A DNA stretch of 64,000 nt from assembly GCF_032854445.1 (NCBI RefSeq), contig NC_088295.1, positions 23,237,385-23,301,384 on the forward strand, in the 5' to 3' direction. The position numbers and the translations under genes are program-made. The notes under the pieces were generated by a model. The model saw only the letters and a program-made list of their open reading frames with translations. It did not search any database and was not told the DNA's origin. Shown here piece after piece: positions 23,001-34,678 of this stretch. This DNA is from Liolophura sinensis (Eukaryota; Mollusca; Polyplacophora; Chitonida; Chitonidae). How positions within the stretch are numbered: the first letter of the stretch is position 1; each line of letters starts with the position of its first letter.

Positions 23001-25308
23001 CTACACAAGACATCTAGTGACTAACACTAGATGTCTTGTTTATGTAAGCCATTCCACCAAAAAGTTGTTTGCAGTTGTTTACTGGATACATAACACCATT
23101 TGATCCCGGATCTGGCATTACTTTTGAAAACATGACTAGACTGGTGTTTTTTTTTATTTTATGCCATAGGCCAAAATATTTTATTTATGTTGTGGCTGTC
23201 AACATTATGTTGGGAGGAAACTGAGCAAAACCCACGGTCACTTGCAGGTTATTGTCTGACCTTGTTCACTAGTTCACACGTTCATACAAACAACAAAATG
23301 TTCTTCTGATTGAACAGACTTTCTGTAACGAGTTCTACTGAGACTTACAGACTGACGATCCTCCAGCAGACTGCAGATGACATAGAGTAAGCCATCCTGT
23401 GAAGGCTGGCCCATACCCAGTACTGAAAAACCCTTAGCCTGGCGAACATTGGGGGCCTGAAACTTCTTCAAGGTGTTTAGTTTGTCAACACAGGTACTTC
23501 TGTCCTTCACAAGGAAGTATTTACCCTGAAATGTTGAAAAGACATTATTGGCTCTGAACTCTTCTTTCTATATGTCTTGAAATTGTTATGGCTTGTGATG
23601 CAATCACAGAGGACAGATCTACATACCTTTGAAGTGCAAGAGAACATGTGAAGTCTTGATCTGCACGAACATCTCGTATTAATACCCGCTGAAGTACATG
23701 TGCCCAAAGTACATTGCTCAACAAATAAAGGCAATTACACATACATGTGCATTATATTACTTTTGTATCATGTTATCCATTCCTTTTGGAATTTGAAAAA
23801 TAAATAAGTGAAACCACTTTGTACTGGGTTAGACAATATTTTCTGATTCATTTCAAATTGTTTTCATGTAGTACACAAGTCTTTAACCCGAATTACAAAA
23901 GACAACGCTTTGTCTTGACACCATATTTTTGCCATAATCAGGAGAGTTCATTTTCATTTCATCCCCTCTTCTAAATTCTGCCTATATGATGCAAAGGAAA
24001 TTGATCAAAGATAGTCTTTCATACACTGCCACATATCCATAACTTTATACAAGTTAACAATATAATCTGATTCCAAACCTTTATTCCAAAAAAATTACAA
24101 AAGCATTCTGACAAAACATAAGGGTTGCGTGTATTTCCTGTATTTATCTGTGTTCATTCATAATTAGAATTATCTACACTCTCTCACCTGTATTTTTCTC
24201 TTACCTTTAAGAGAGGGTGTTCCTTCATGCCCACAGCCAGACTACCCATAACGATAGGCTCCTTCAGATCCACTATGTTCTGGAACTCCTCCTTACAGTT
24301 CTTGATGATCACTGGTGCCACACGGTTTGTTCTCACCACACATGATTTGTTCTCTTCTCCGTTACCCTCTATCATGACACAAACAATCTACAGTCAGACC
24401 TCAGCATGGGAGCATGCTGTGTATCAGCGTCATCACACTTCACAGTCTTACAGGTTAGTTAAGAATTCTAATTACAGTATAATATACAATATGTTTTCAG
24501 TGGTATTGTGACTCCAATTTAATGTTAATAATATTATAATAATTTAATGTTTATTTTAGGAAATTCTTCATTCCTACATGAGCAAAACAATTATTTATAA
24601 AATCAATTTTAGACAATATTATCAAAATAACCTTAAATACAGCAAAAACTACCAAAGAAATATGTAAAATGTACAATGTGTTGATCACTTCTCTTTGAAC
24701 TCAAGTCTAACCGTAACCTAATCTTGGACGACACAGCCTGCCGTAATGAAGCAAAAGGACAAAATGTTCATTGGTATTAAATATGATGAAATATAATGCG
24801 GTTTGAACACTACATGTACATGTAATATTCCTACTAGCACACCATCATCAGTTGTCTTTTTTTTGTCTCTATGATGTTGTCTTTTTTATCCACCAAAGCC
24901 TTTTTCTTCAGGAGCCAGTCTGCCATTGGCCTGGCATGGCAGTGGTATCTTCTGCCCATAAACCTGACAGCCATTGTATGAGCTGGGTGCACTATTGGAT
25001 TTTCATAAATTATCAAGCGAAATTTGTAATATTGGAGCATAGAGTGTAAATGAGAATTTGTGAATGACATGGACTGTCTGGCGGAGAAAAGCCTATAGTG
25101 CACCTTAATGCATCGTATAAGTGAGAAATGTAAACCTAATCAAATGAGTACAACATGAATTCTGAGAACTGATATTTGTCTTACCTTGCTTTGTTCTCTT
25201 GTTGTCTGACTGTCTGTGGGATGTACTCCCCTTAAGGCTTTTTGGGCTGCTCTCTAAGGACCCATCGGGGCTCATTGGGGGGCTGCTGGAGCTGGCCCCT
25301 GAACCCAT
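11045..25308 (-). CDS. PALD1: Paladin, tandem phosphatase-domain protein (20 coding exons)
   Basis: Coding exons in transcript order (minus strand): 25185-25308, 24205-24368, 23349-23525, 21382-21546, 20462-20625, 19625-19700, 19081-19226, 18797-18908, 17142-17246, 16317-16412, 15491-15625, 14802-14918, 14211-14390, 13879-13929, 13590-13739, 12767-12916, 12352-12432, 11830-11970, 11399-11554, 11045-11188. All join in phase with GT-AG sites to give 877 residues, close to the 856 of human paladin. The N-terminus MGSGASSS is a candidate myristoylation site. Two CX5R signatures are intact: CHSGIGR (Cys about 310) and CRTGKSR (Cys about 682). Other family hallmarks are VLGMGQPS, ETMTPMHFHMREVI and YLERYIYMILFNAYLH. 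Known vertebrate paladin is a cytoplasmic/membrane-associated protein acting in receptor trafficking and phosphoinositide turnover; protein-tyrosine phosphatase activity is disputed. The start exon begins at 25321 after an acceptor (gcccag), so at least one 5' non-coding exon lies upstream. Confidence 0.95.
12767..12916 (-). CDS. PALD1: Paladin exon with second CX5R signature
   Basis: Encodes TFDQLMDIMNGLREV..., then VVFYCRTGKSRTTTAMALAG. CRTGKSR keeps the catalytic-type Cys (about 682) and Arg (about 688), and the following TTTAM matches vertebrate paladin. Phase 0 at both ends; donor GTAACT. Confidence 0.93.
13155..13205 (-). repeat. SINE fragment at the edge of the exon-copy array
   Basis: The segment tatttcacttatacgatggc and agccagcattatgatg match the 3' half of the SINE family in reverse orientation. 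Homology stops exactly where the first 92-bp exon-end copy begins. Confidence 0.6.
13203..13589 (-). repeat. Tandem copies of a paladin exon end plus splice donor
   Basis: Four copies lie directly downstream (minus strand) of exon 13590-13739. The donor-side ttacctg or its variant occurs at 13207, 13310, 13402, 13494 and, for the real exon, 13586, so spacing is 103, 92, 92 and 92 bp. Each copy repeats about 60 bases of exon end (encoding variants of YYRVPMDGEKxPDEQ), the donor, and about 30 bases of intron. Three copies keep GTAAGG; the copy nearest the exon has ATAAGG. Two copies carry an in-frame TAA or TAG just upstream of the repeated coding part. Confidence 0.9.
15178..15490 (-). repeat. 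104-bp tandem copies of another paladin exon end
   Basis: Degenerate copies of the 3' end of exon 15491-15625 and its adjacent intron begin near 15178, 15282 and 15387, with the real exon edge at 15491. Matching blocks include agatatctc-x-cctgagctgacaagacc against agatacctcactcctgagctgatcagacc in the exon. Donor positions in the copies are altered (for example GTGAAT at 15381-15386). Confidence 0.8.
15975..16205 (+). repeat. Unnamed dispersed repeat, copy 1
   Basis: Resembles 56355-56575 in the same orientation. Shared blocks are catcatttccga/ctgacca, aacatatgcctcaa, ccttgaaaacata and tagctttttctgtatcct. It lies in a paladin intron. No coding capacity. Confidence 0.6.
17682..17746 (+). ncRNA. 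Compact folded element resembling a decayed hammerhead ribozyme
   Basis: An outer stem pairs 17682-17690 with 17739-17746 (8 pairs, one bulged base). Inside, 17708-17714 pairs perfectly with 17717-17723 as a stem II-like hairpin. It is preceded by CGGACGAG, one base from the hammerhead core CUGANGAG, and followed by GGAAAAGG where the core would have GAAA. Two core deviations suggest it is inactive or only similar. It lies in a paladin intron, antisense to that gene. Confidence 0.35.
17962..18560 (-). pseudogene. Broken tyrosine recombinase (Crypton/DUF3504-type) fragment
   Basis: The minus strand shows the C-terminal part of a tyrosine-recombinase-like domain: VWYYSTPMGEHRLGELMKRA, then GLTGQKTNHSV, then (after a TGA at about 18342-18344) KTTVQTLV, then QVTGHKSLASIQEYDF, QKQMSSLLQGN and the tail GAVFNNCTFNF. 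The TGA falls where the arginine of the H-x-x-R motif is expected, consistent with a CGA to TGA change. A frameshift near 18480 separates it from FYLTPIPE in another frame. The second catalytic His (TGH) and a candidate nucleophile Tyr remain. The family includes Crypton transposases and their domesticated relatives (KCTD1/ZMYM/QRICH1 C-terminal domains). It sits in a paladin intron, same strand as the gene, and is not expected to be functional. Confidence 0.75.
18606..18641. repeat. Perfect 14-bp inverted repeat
   Basis: Arms 18606-18619 and 18628-18641 (caactgtccaatat and its reverse complement) are separated by 8 bases. It lies just upstream of the recombinase remnant as read on the minus strand. 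Confidence 0.9.
19081..19226 (-). CDS. PALD1: Paladin exon with first CX5R signature
   Basis: Encodes EVPEFFLCKD..., then LIFTCHSGIGRSHVGMVMG. The loop CHSGIGR has the cysteine and arginine of the CX5R phosphate-binding loop (residues about 310 and 316). Human paladin has CQMGVGR at the same place by family knowledge. The exon ends in phase 2 before donor GTAAGT and continues at 18908. Confidence 0.92.
19345..19410 (-). repeat. Decayed SINE 3'-end fragment
   Basis: cttgattggtacttaacacc followed by gtacttcatgatatttcacc resembles the SINE terminus in reverse orientation. Short and diverged. Confidence 0.45.
23005..23039. repeat. Perfect 15-bp inverted repeat
   Basis: Arms acaagacatctagtg (23005-23019) and cactagatgtcttgt (23025-23039) enclose a 5-base loop. 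It lies in a paladin intron. Confidence 0.92.
23136..23265 (-). repeat. Decayed SINE-like fragment
   Basis: A tttttttattttatgcc start, then caacattatgttgggaggaa and cccacggtcacttgcaggtt, correspond to the SINE family in reverse orientation. Confidence 0.55.
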
Positions 25309-25321
25309 CTTACAACAGTAC
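25185..25321 (-). CDS. PALD1: Paladin start exon
   Basis: The exon follows an acceptor ending at 25322 and contains 13 bases of 5' UTR, the ATG at 25308-25306, and 41 codons plus one base before donor GTAAGA. It encodes a Ser/Lys-rich, probably disordered N-terminus with Gly2-Ser-Gly-Ala-Ser, a plausible N-myristoylation context. The next exon (24205-24368) has acceptor ATAG and supplies the other two bases of the Glu codon. Confidence 0.85.
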
Positions 25322-28193
25322 CTGGGCAAAAAACATGTACAGTACAACTTAATATCTTCTTTCCTGTATGCGATTACCACTAATAAGTACAAATACAAAC
25401 TTACACATATAAAATGATTCTCATGTTAAAACCACAACGTCCACAAGATTATCAACAAGCTGCAACTAATCAACTAAAACTTAAAGTGCAATGTAGTGTT
25501 GGTGCACTTTGTTCAAGTTCATGTCTCATGAGGCTGAATCCAGTGATAACTTAGTTCCATACACAATCTAATTCTGCTTGCTACCAGTAATACCACTGTA
25601 TGCTTTCTGCTAGTTTAACACTGCTTTCAGCATTACTCTGGCCACACCACGATGGGGTCTCCTTGGTGATAGTCTCATTACTACATCACACCTATGACAC
25701 CTGACCTAGTTGCGGAATATGTACACTGTGCTGACAATTAACTTTTTGATTTGTCCTCTTGTGCTGAGTGCCATGTGAGATGCAAAATTGTTCATTTTGT
25801 AGTTATATGTACAAATATCACAAGAGTTTCTTCTAAATTTGTGTTTGATTGTTTATAAGAGAGATATGCTCCAACTAATAATCAGTTGTAGTGTAGCTTC
25901 CTTATTTTAGTTCAGTAGAGCAATACAAGCACAATATAGTATAATGTCCAAACCACATACATGAATTCACTCCTCAAAAGTGTTAAATTTTGTGAAACGC
26001 AGCTATGAGACGAGGCAGCCATTGAAACTACTCTCCTGATTATTCGCTTAATAATTTACAGGCTGTAAAATCACTTGCTTCTATTATACAAGTGTCCCTG
26101 CTCAGCTAAGCACTTCACTCGGACAACACCTGTTTCCTCCCAGTCTGGAGGCTGGTTACCTGATAGGTGTTAATGAGCCAGTCTCACCTGCACATGGATA
26201 TACCTGCATGCATCTACCTGTAATTTACACAACTACATGTACACCAGGATGTTATAGCCAGAAATGTGACAGAGGGCGTCAAAACAGCCCTTCATGACAT
26301 TTTTTTAGAGCAGGGTAACCAGATTTCCCATTTCTCCAAGTTAGAAGTGTTGAAAACAGGGAACCCAGTTAGCACTAATTTTCTATTTAATTCATTTACA
26401 TTCAAACATTTACACACCTGTATTTATGTATATCTCAGTATCAAACATAATGAGATCCTGGAGTCTAGAAACTGAAATGCTTTTGGTATATTGCATCCAA
26501 GTGCCCATGAAAAATAGATACCACTGATACAGTAAACATGCAATTTTACCTCTTTTCATCTGTAAGCATCACACCTATTAATGTGATTGTTACAGTTGGT
26601 GCACTGAATTTTAGTGTTTTCAAACCAGACTTCACCACCATCATCACCAACTTAAACCTACAAGTTGTGGAAGAGACAACAGTCATGACAGTGTCATGAA
26701 CGGATATTACAGCTTGGATAGAAATTTTGGCTAAAATTTGTTTTTATACATTCTCTAGCTACTGTGTATTCATCACAACTAAATGCATTCAACAGTCAAA
26801 GACACTTAAGATGAAAATGAAACCAAATTTCAGAAAACCATGGAGCATTCCTCTCCTCCTTCAGTCAATGCTGCCTGATTTATGATATGAGCAATAGGCT
26901 GACAAGATGCATGATTTGCCTGGTCAAAACAGATTAATATAAATTTATGAGGTATTGTCAGTTTGTGATAAATGAACACTAAGCATGGTTAATATAAATT
27001 TAATCCTCAACAAGATCAATCCTTCATCAAAGCTTCATACAAAAATATGGTAGCAATAACTCTGTTCAATCCACAGCATGCCAAGTCTATGATAATGGAA
27101 ACACAGCAGGTAGACCAGTGCTCCACTACTGACTGACGACCTCACATGGCAATCACACTGAAACTCTTCCATCCAAATCTCCCTTCAGCAACCAATCACC
27201 TCCCTGGAACTAGTGTGTGTACTGATGAGCATTACAACAACTTTCTCTCCTTTCCACTGCTCTCTATACCATCAAATTTGCAAAAAAATATTTAAATTGA
27301 TACCACAGTCAAATGATTAATTATGTTAGGTTAGCAATTTCCTGCCTATAATACATACATGTGATGCTTTCATTGTTGGTTATCATAACCAACCCCAAAA
27401 CAGAACATGTTTACTCAAATACATGGTTAACCTTTGTACAATTGATGTTCTGTGTGACAACTGACGGAACATACATTCATCTACACATGCATGATGCCCA
27501 CTACATATATTTCCCTGACTGCATAATGGACCACTTCGGTATAATGCAAGACTTGCAACATTATAATGCCAGTGCACTTGGACTTATAGATCTAGACATT
27601 CATATAACAGCCTTCAACCATATTGGATGTCTGTATTAAATAATCACAAGACCATTTTCCACAACAACATTCAAAACAAACTATCAAAGGGAGAAAGTAT
27701 CTAGAAGAATTTAGAATTCATGCAAAGAGAAGCATGTAGTCAATAGTTCTCAATGATGATGCAAAGATGCAAAGAATGTTTTACATGAGTAAATAAAATT
27801 AATTCATAAGTGCTTCATATCTGGAGTCCCCAGCATGATACATATTTTATCCTAATGAGGCAGCTGTATATCAAATATGTCATCAATGAAACCTGAGGCC
27901 TATACTACACTAATACACCATCATGATCTGAATGAAGTAATGACAAAAGCAATGTGAAACAAATGATGCCCAAGAAACAAGGAAACAGTCATAATAACTC
28001 CCTTCACCATTATTTTTTGAATAACATATGCAAGTGCACCACTTACAAATGCTGACTATGGGAACATTGGGACACTGCACTTATTTACATCTATAAATTC
28101 ACTAGGGTTAGAATCGCTGAGTATTGTCCAAAGTTCATTTTATACATATGTAGCAATTGTGACTTATTCTGTAGAGAGTGGCGGAAATCAAAG

Positions 28194-28266
28194 ATGGCCG
28201 ATTATGGAGCTCAACAAAAAGCAATCCCTAACTTCCTTTCACCAATGGCTAAGGCAGTGATTGAAG
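28194..28266 (+). CDS. Candidate first coding exon of an unknown gene
   Basis: ATG in a favourable context (aaagATGG) opens 24 codons (MADYGAQQKAIPNFLSPMAK...) ending in a GAAG|GTAAAT donor, phase 1. No following exon was identified on this strand and I do not recognise the peptide. It could be chance. Confidence 0.2.
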
Positions 28267-29917
28267 GTAAATCATCTTAATTGTTTTTAAGGTATTGAAT
28301 TCACATAATGTACAAGTCAAAGACAGTTCAACTATCACTTAATTAAGTCAAACTTAAGTTTTACAACTTAATATTTTTTTTAAGGAAGTAATGATGCAAT
28401 GTGTTCTTGCTTGTACGTTTCAAGTAAAATGATGAAAAAATTTGTGAGACAACAAGCAAAACTCGGTATTACACTAGAATCCTCAATGTGACAGTCCATC
28501 ACTGAAGGCTTAGAGTGTATAATGAATGGCTGATTGAGCAATGAACATTGGGACAATCACAGGGAAGGACTTCTGCTGCTTCCAAGCCTCCATTATACCG
28601 CATGACAGCTTTCCTTTCTGATTTGGGATAAGGATGATCCAGATTCTCCTGCTCTCACTAATCCTGGAGCCTTGATGGCAGTAAACGGTCAGTGGTGCTA
28701 TTGTGGCCATTTGTGCAGACTTAAAGATTGCTTGTCTTCCACCAATACAGCGTGCTAATCTTTAAGTCAGTTTACACGCAATGGTCATCAGTAATTTGCC
28801 AAGGGCCTCTGGTTTCCCCTGATCTCTCTTGGTTCAACTGACCATAAAACTGACAGACATAGATGTATGGTACAAGTGAAAAATTAAATATAGTATTAAA
28901 CATCAGTTAGCAGTAACACGGTTGTTGGTTTTAATTAACATCACAGCAGACATGTTTTGACATTATTTCATCTAAAACTGATTCGCTGCACATCAGATCT
29001 GCCCCATTTAACATCATAGCAGGCATATTTTAACATCACATCATGTGATAAAGCAATAAGATTTGGGTTTTGATCACACCTTTGTTGTCATGGCTTCCTT
29101 TATATACTAGTCATCATCATAATTGTCAATAATTTCAATCCGATATACATGTACATGAGTCTGCCTGGGTTACATGTAGATATGCATCTGTCTGGGCTGG
29201 TCGTCTCACCTGAGCAAACAATAGGGCTCCAGCATCATGTAGCTATCTGTTCTTTCTAACAAGTGGGTTTAATGATGATTTAAACAATATGGTCCCTAGA
29301 GCACTGACAAAGTTGTGCAGGGTTCATCAAAGTTACACAGATCGACAAGACTGAGAAGGTCTGGGTCATCCAGGCCAACAGGTTCCAGATGACCTTGTTG
29401 AGGTTATTCAAACTTACATGTACTTGTGCCAATAACGTTTATCAAAAAATGAGACTTGCACTGCAAGGCGTAGCTAGGATCGCAGATCTACTTAGTTGTT
29501 TGAACTAATTACAAGCACACAGAAGAATTAATGGATCTCCTGGGCTGAACCAGTAAGGGCTTCAAAAGAAATGAGGGAATAAAGGCAGAAAATCCACAGC
29601 ATTTCTTTAATTACACTGTAAGCAAGCCTATGCAGCAATAGTTGAACAAATCAGTTTATCACACACACGTCAGCTTGTACATAATGAATCATCATCAGAA
29701 GCTGTAGGAATTCTGGAATACAATATTTCAATAAGGAAAATGATGGGAGCAACTGTGAAATATTCCTTTTCTTCATCAAAACACTGTAATGCTTTCAAGC
29801 ACGATTCAAGTCATATTTATCTGAATCATTCCCTGACACTGTATTACAATAGAGTGTTACCACCATCACCATGCTCTTACTACCCTTGATCTACCATGAT
29901 TATATATACAATGATAT

Positions 29918-30030
29918 ATTTATTTATTTGATAGATGATTTATGCAGTATGGTGCTCAGGAATATTTCACTTCTATGACTGTGGTTAGGCTTATTGGTGG
30001 AGGAAGCCAAACAAACCCATGAGGTCTCAC
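29918..30030 (-). repeat. Decayed SINE fragment
   Basis: tatttatttatttgatagat, then tgctcaggaatatttcactt and ggtggaggaagccaaacaaa match the SINE family in reverse orientation. Confidence 0.6.
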
Positions 30031-33000
30031 CTAACTAAGCTCTTGACGTACATGTACTGATGACTTCGTAGGAACTGACTTACAAACATTAATTCCCATG
30101 GTCAAGAGCAATAGTCTGATTGAAGTAGTTTAGACCACCTGACCAACACGGGCCTTTAATCTTCAATCACATGTACGAGATGAAACAAGTTAGTGAATCA
30201 CTGTGATACATGTTTAGATATTTGTTTCTTCAGAACCTTAAATCTATACTTTATTAAGATGTTTCAATAGCAGATGCATTCTTCAACATCAATGGATCCT
30301 TAGATGTATTTCAGCCTACATATGGTGCACTATTAGGAAATGTGGTAAACTTTCCTTTTTCAACATGTATATTTATGTGACATTTGGAACATGCATGAAG
30401 CACATCATTCCACATGCTGTATATTCATAACCTGCTGCCCTAACATGTAAGAGTGTAAGTAAACTTCCTAGTCTCCTTAGGAGGTAAAAAGGCCATAAAA
30501 AGATATGGTTCATTCACCAACTCTCGACTGTCTGCCCAAAAGTTTATGCCCCAAAAATTGAAAAATAACTGTTTTATTCATTTCTGCAGCATTGGCTTAA
30601 ATGTTGAATATTTACAATCATCATTTAACACTTACCTGTTAATTAATATTTCCACAAAGCTTAAGCTGCATTGTATTTGACATGTACATGTATATTTTTA
30701 TCCCAAGTTTTTTTTTTGTTACCAGTTACTGGGCATTACAAAATACCTCACTGCATAGTAAGCGGAGATGAGATTTACCTGCAGTGTCCTCAAACCACAT
30801 CCCTGGGTCAGGTCAGAATAACTGTAAGGATACCTGAGCTATGCTCTGTACAGAAGCTCCAGCCTTGTCATGTCTATACCCACCTCATTGCCCTATCCTA
30901 CATTCCCCAATAGGCCTGTGGCTTTAAACTGTCCAACCTCACACCACCGTGAAAAATAGCTACATACCCTAACCATTAGTAAGATCAGTACTCAGACAGA
31001 TCGTGGTCATACAAGAGGAGAGAAGAAGAATTATAAACAAAAATCACATTTATGACTGTAACATAACGTATATAGTATAAGAATAGTCTACAAGTTAATC
31101 TCTGACTAAATGAGCACTTGTAAATGAGCTAATTACATGAGCACATGTAACATCTTGGTCGTTTGTTACTACCTACTAATTATTCTTCCACCAGAATGGC
31201 TAGATGATGAGTTAATTCCATTTACTTACTCCACTCTTACAGGAGTCGTAACATTAAAGGTCTGCTCTGAGTAATTGCCCAAAACTTTATATACACGTAT
31301 GTAATTACCTTTCAAGTACAGTACACCATCAAGCTCCAAAACTGGTTTCACTTAAATGAATGACATACAGATTGTGTTTGACTGTCATATACAGGTACGT
31401 GCATATGTACCTATCACAGAATAAATAACAAAAATGACTAGCCCTGCACAGTAACTACATCTTATATCTGACGATGAAAAAACATTATAAATAACTAACT
31501 TTTCTTCCTTTTATCAGACACCTATTAAACTAAGACTAAATTTTAACTTTTTAATGAACTGATGATTTTCATGCAATCATTCACTAGTATATAGTGCCAA
31601 AAAGTATTTGAACATTTCATCTTTAGATTTGAGAACGAGCTCACAACAAAGGAAGGTTATATACCTTAAACAAATCACTTCACGTAAAATTTGTCCATAA
31701 CAGTGAAAACTTAGTAATCAGATGCTGTTACATAAAATATCAATATATTTCGTGTGAATGCGGAAATGTTTTTGTCAGGTTAGTTAACATGCTAATCATA
31801 ATTGTCACAGCAAACCTGAAGAAATGGTAGGCTACACTGAGAGATAAGTTATATACATAAATATATACACTGATTACAAAACAACCTCCATCAGTGTACA
31901 TGCACTCAGATGTAAGCATTCTGAGCTCAGAGACACAAGGCTGTTCCTATCCCAGGCTTTGTATATATGTAACAGAATAAACAAGGCTTACAGCCATTGA
32001 TCCACTCATTTACTAATATAGTATTACAGGAGAGTGGATCATTATACATGCATAGCAGATTCTACTAATAACCTGCATGTCCTCTTCAGAGGCTGGGTAA
32101 ATGTGGAGACAGCATTGAAATGGGTCAATAGAAACATAACATGAAGGTCAGAGCATAAATGACACTGATAAATGAGCAGGACATACTTTATCCATGTTTT
32201 ACACAAAGTAGTTTTATAAACAGAATAATAATAATAACTACAAAAATGAAAGCATCTTTGGCAACTGGTTCTATTTTCAGACCCTACATGAGTGAAATGC
32301 AAGAACAAATAGGGTGTATTTGTCAGCTAGGCAGGTGTTCCATGACTAAAGATTGACTGATTGATAGCAACTATACTGATTGTTCAGGATTTCCATTATA
32401 TAAAGACTACAATAGTGAGTAATGACATGAATGCCCTACAGCAGAAGGCAGAGGCATCTTTGTCCATCATCCATAATATATGTCTTCGAGGACTTTCCTG
32501 TTGGCAATGATGTGATCTTTAGAAACCAGCTTAAATGAATAATCTTTATCGATTCATAAAGTCTGAAGACAAAACATGATTACACCTTGTACAGTAGGCA
32601 TATGTTTCATTTACACAAAGGGCATATTACCACAGAGTACCACTAATAATACAATATGCCAATTTTATTCAAGGGATTGAAATGAAGAACAATTTGGTAA
32701 CAGCTAAAGATGCCAAAAAACACTGTTCTACCTTTACCTTTGCCAGATATTATTTTGTCAGCAAAACAAAATTTCCCATATCAATCATTAGCACTTAAAA
32801 CTTGAAAAGAAATCTCAAATTCCTTGCTTGTTTTCTTTAAACTTCTGGATTCAAAGACTACAGTTTGCTAACAGACTTCTTTGCAACTGTCTTAACAGTA
32901 CATGTACCAGTACACTGCCCTGAATAATATACCACAATAAGCATCTAGACATACTGACTGCATAGCTTTATTTTACTGACATTCTACAGAAAGGTATGTA

Positions 33001-33644
33001 AGGAAACAGTCATGCATATTTTACGGTGCCTATCAAAGACTCTAACTACAGGTACACTGATTGATAACTAACATTATTTCTGGCTCCTCTGGGTAAACCA
33101 AATGTAATACACATATTAACATATTACAATCATCTGATGCAACTGCTCAGCATCCTTACACTAGCTGTCACAGGGATTACAGCAGGTCAGATAAAACAGA
33201 ATCTCGGAGCACCCCCATCGGTCACTAATTCCCATCAGTGTTGTCAGAGGACAAAATCTGATGCTTTACTGATATGGTCCTGTGTTTATTTCTGCAATGG
33301 TTCTCAACACACTGTGCTGTACTTTAATCTGCAATACCAAAGCCTACCCCAACCCATCCTTGAAAATCCACCATATATAATTACAGGTTATTTATGTGCA
33401 CAAATGTTGCAACATACCTAGAAATGGAGAGCAATGGAGACCAAACTTTACACTTGACAGGTCCTTGAAAAATAAGGCCCTGTGTTCAAATCCAGCTGAT
33501 GTTTGGCTGTGGCTTTGTGTCAGGAATTTTAAATATCTTTACAGAGATATAAAATATACATACATATATTTGAAAAAAAAACTTTCCATGTGGAGAAGAC
33601 TTTTTCCACAATGAGGTAATAAGAAGAAGGTTGATTTTCTATTG

Positions 33645-33835
33645 TGGATACCTGGTACATGTCCAGCTCATGCTGGCTTCCTTTCCGGCCGTACGCAGGC
33701 GGGTCTGTCAGCCACCTAAAAATGGTCATGGGCTTCCCCCGGGCTCTGCCCAATTTCTTCCCACCATAATGCTGGCTGCCGTACATATAAGAGAAATATT
33801 CTTCAGTATGATGTAAGACACCAATCAAATAAATA
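33645..33835 (+). repeat. 5'-truncated SINE-like element
   Basis: Starts within the body (gtccagctcatgctggcttc) and continues through gggcttcccccgggctctgc, cataatgctggctgccgt and the tail caccaatcaaataaata. The head with the A and B boxes is missing. Confidence 0.75.
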
Positions 33836-34556
33836 ATTTTTTCAGCATAGTTCCATCACTGTTAAAGCAGCTCTAACAGTCTAAAATTTGTAGTACATTT
33901 GTACATGAATGGTATATGAATGGTAAATTATTTCCATGTCCACAACTCCTCATATTGCCTGATGCTACTAACTGGTGACCGAGTTCTGCAAATTATATTT
34001 ATCATATATTACTTCCCATTCATCCACTGTCTCCTTCACTTATATAACCACCCCTTGACTTGTGATGGTTGTTTAGTTAAACCATAATATACAAATATGC
34101 TTTCATGGTTGTTGTTTTTTTTGTTTGTTTGTTTTTTGGCGTTTTTTTATGCAGTTGTTACTACATGAACTTGAATTATTCACATTTTCAATCAACTAAT
34201 GGAACAGAACAAGAAGATGACATACCAGTAAATGACTTTATGTGAACAATGCTCATATCTTTCGGTTTAATCTGGTCATCATATGATTTAAGTACGTACT
34301 TTGCTAATCTACTTTGCAACATTTTTACTCTACTGTCTCCGTATAGTACAGGATGTTATAGCCTGATATGAGGTACCTGGTGTCCACTAGAGGGGTGTCC
34401 ACACCTTGCATGCTATGTGCCAAATGGTCAAGCTGGCTAGCTGCTCAGGTAAAATAACCCCAGTCTGTCAAAAACTGACGCAAAGACAATAATTGCTTCC
34501 TGTCACAGAAAATCTGAGCTGTGATCTTTGCATCTTTAACAAACTGATGAGCTTAC

Positions 34557-34678
34557 CTTGACACAGGTTATCCTACAGCCATTGATGAGTGTCACTGGAG
34601 TTGGTACACCTGATGCCACTTCCACACACCAAGATGCAGCTCCCTCCCTCAGGTGTGTCCTCTCTCTATCCGTGAAAT
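34557..34678 (-). CDS. Orphan candidate internal exon
   Basis: On the minus strand an acceptor (tctttgcgcag) precedes 122 bases open in one frame, ending at donor AAG|GTAAGC. It would encode DFTDRERTHLREGAASWCVE... ending GCRITCVK, entering in phase 1 and leaving in phase 0. It does not join paladin's start exon in frame. The product is unknown; it may be an exon of an undetected minus-strand gene, or chance. Confidence 0.25.

Noticed and set aside
27361-27639. 92-codon plus-strand frame
   Set aside because: AT-rich chance frame without domain, splice or start support.
30671-30913. 80-codon frame with several cysteines (CIVSGDEIYLQCPQTT)
   Set aside because: Briefly resembles a sushi half-module but lacks the tryptophan and remaining cysteines and is not bounded by good splice sites.
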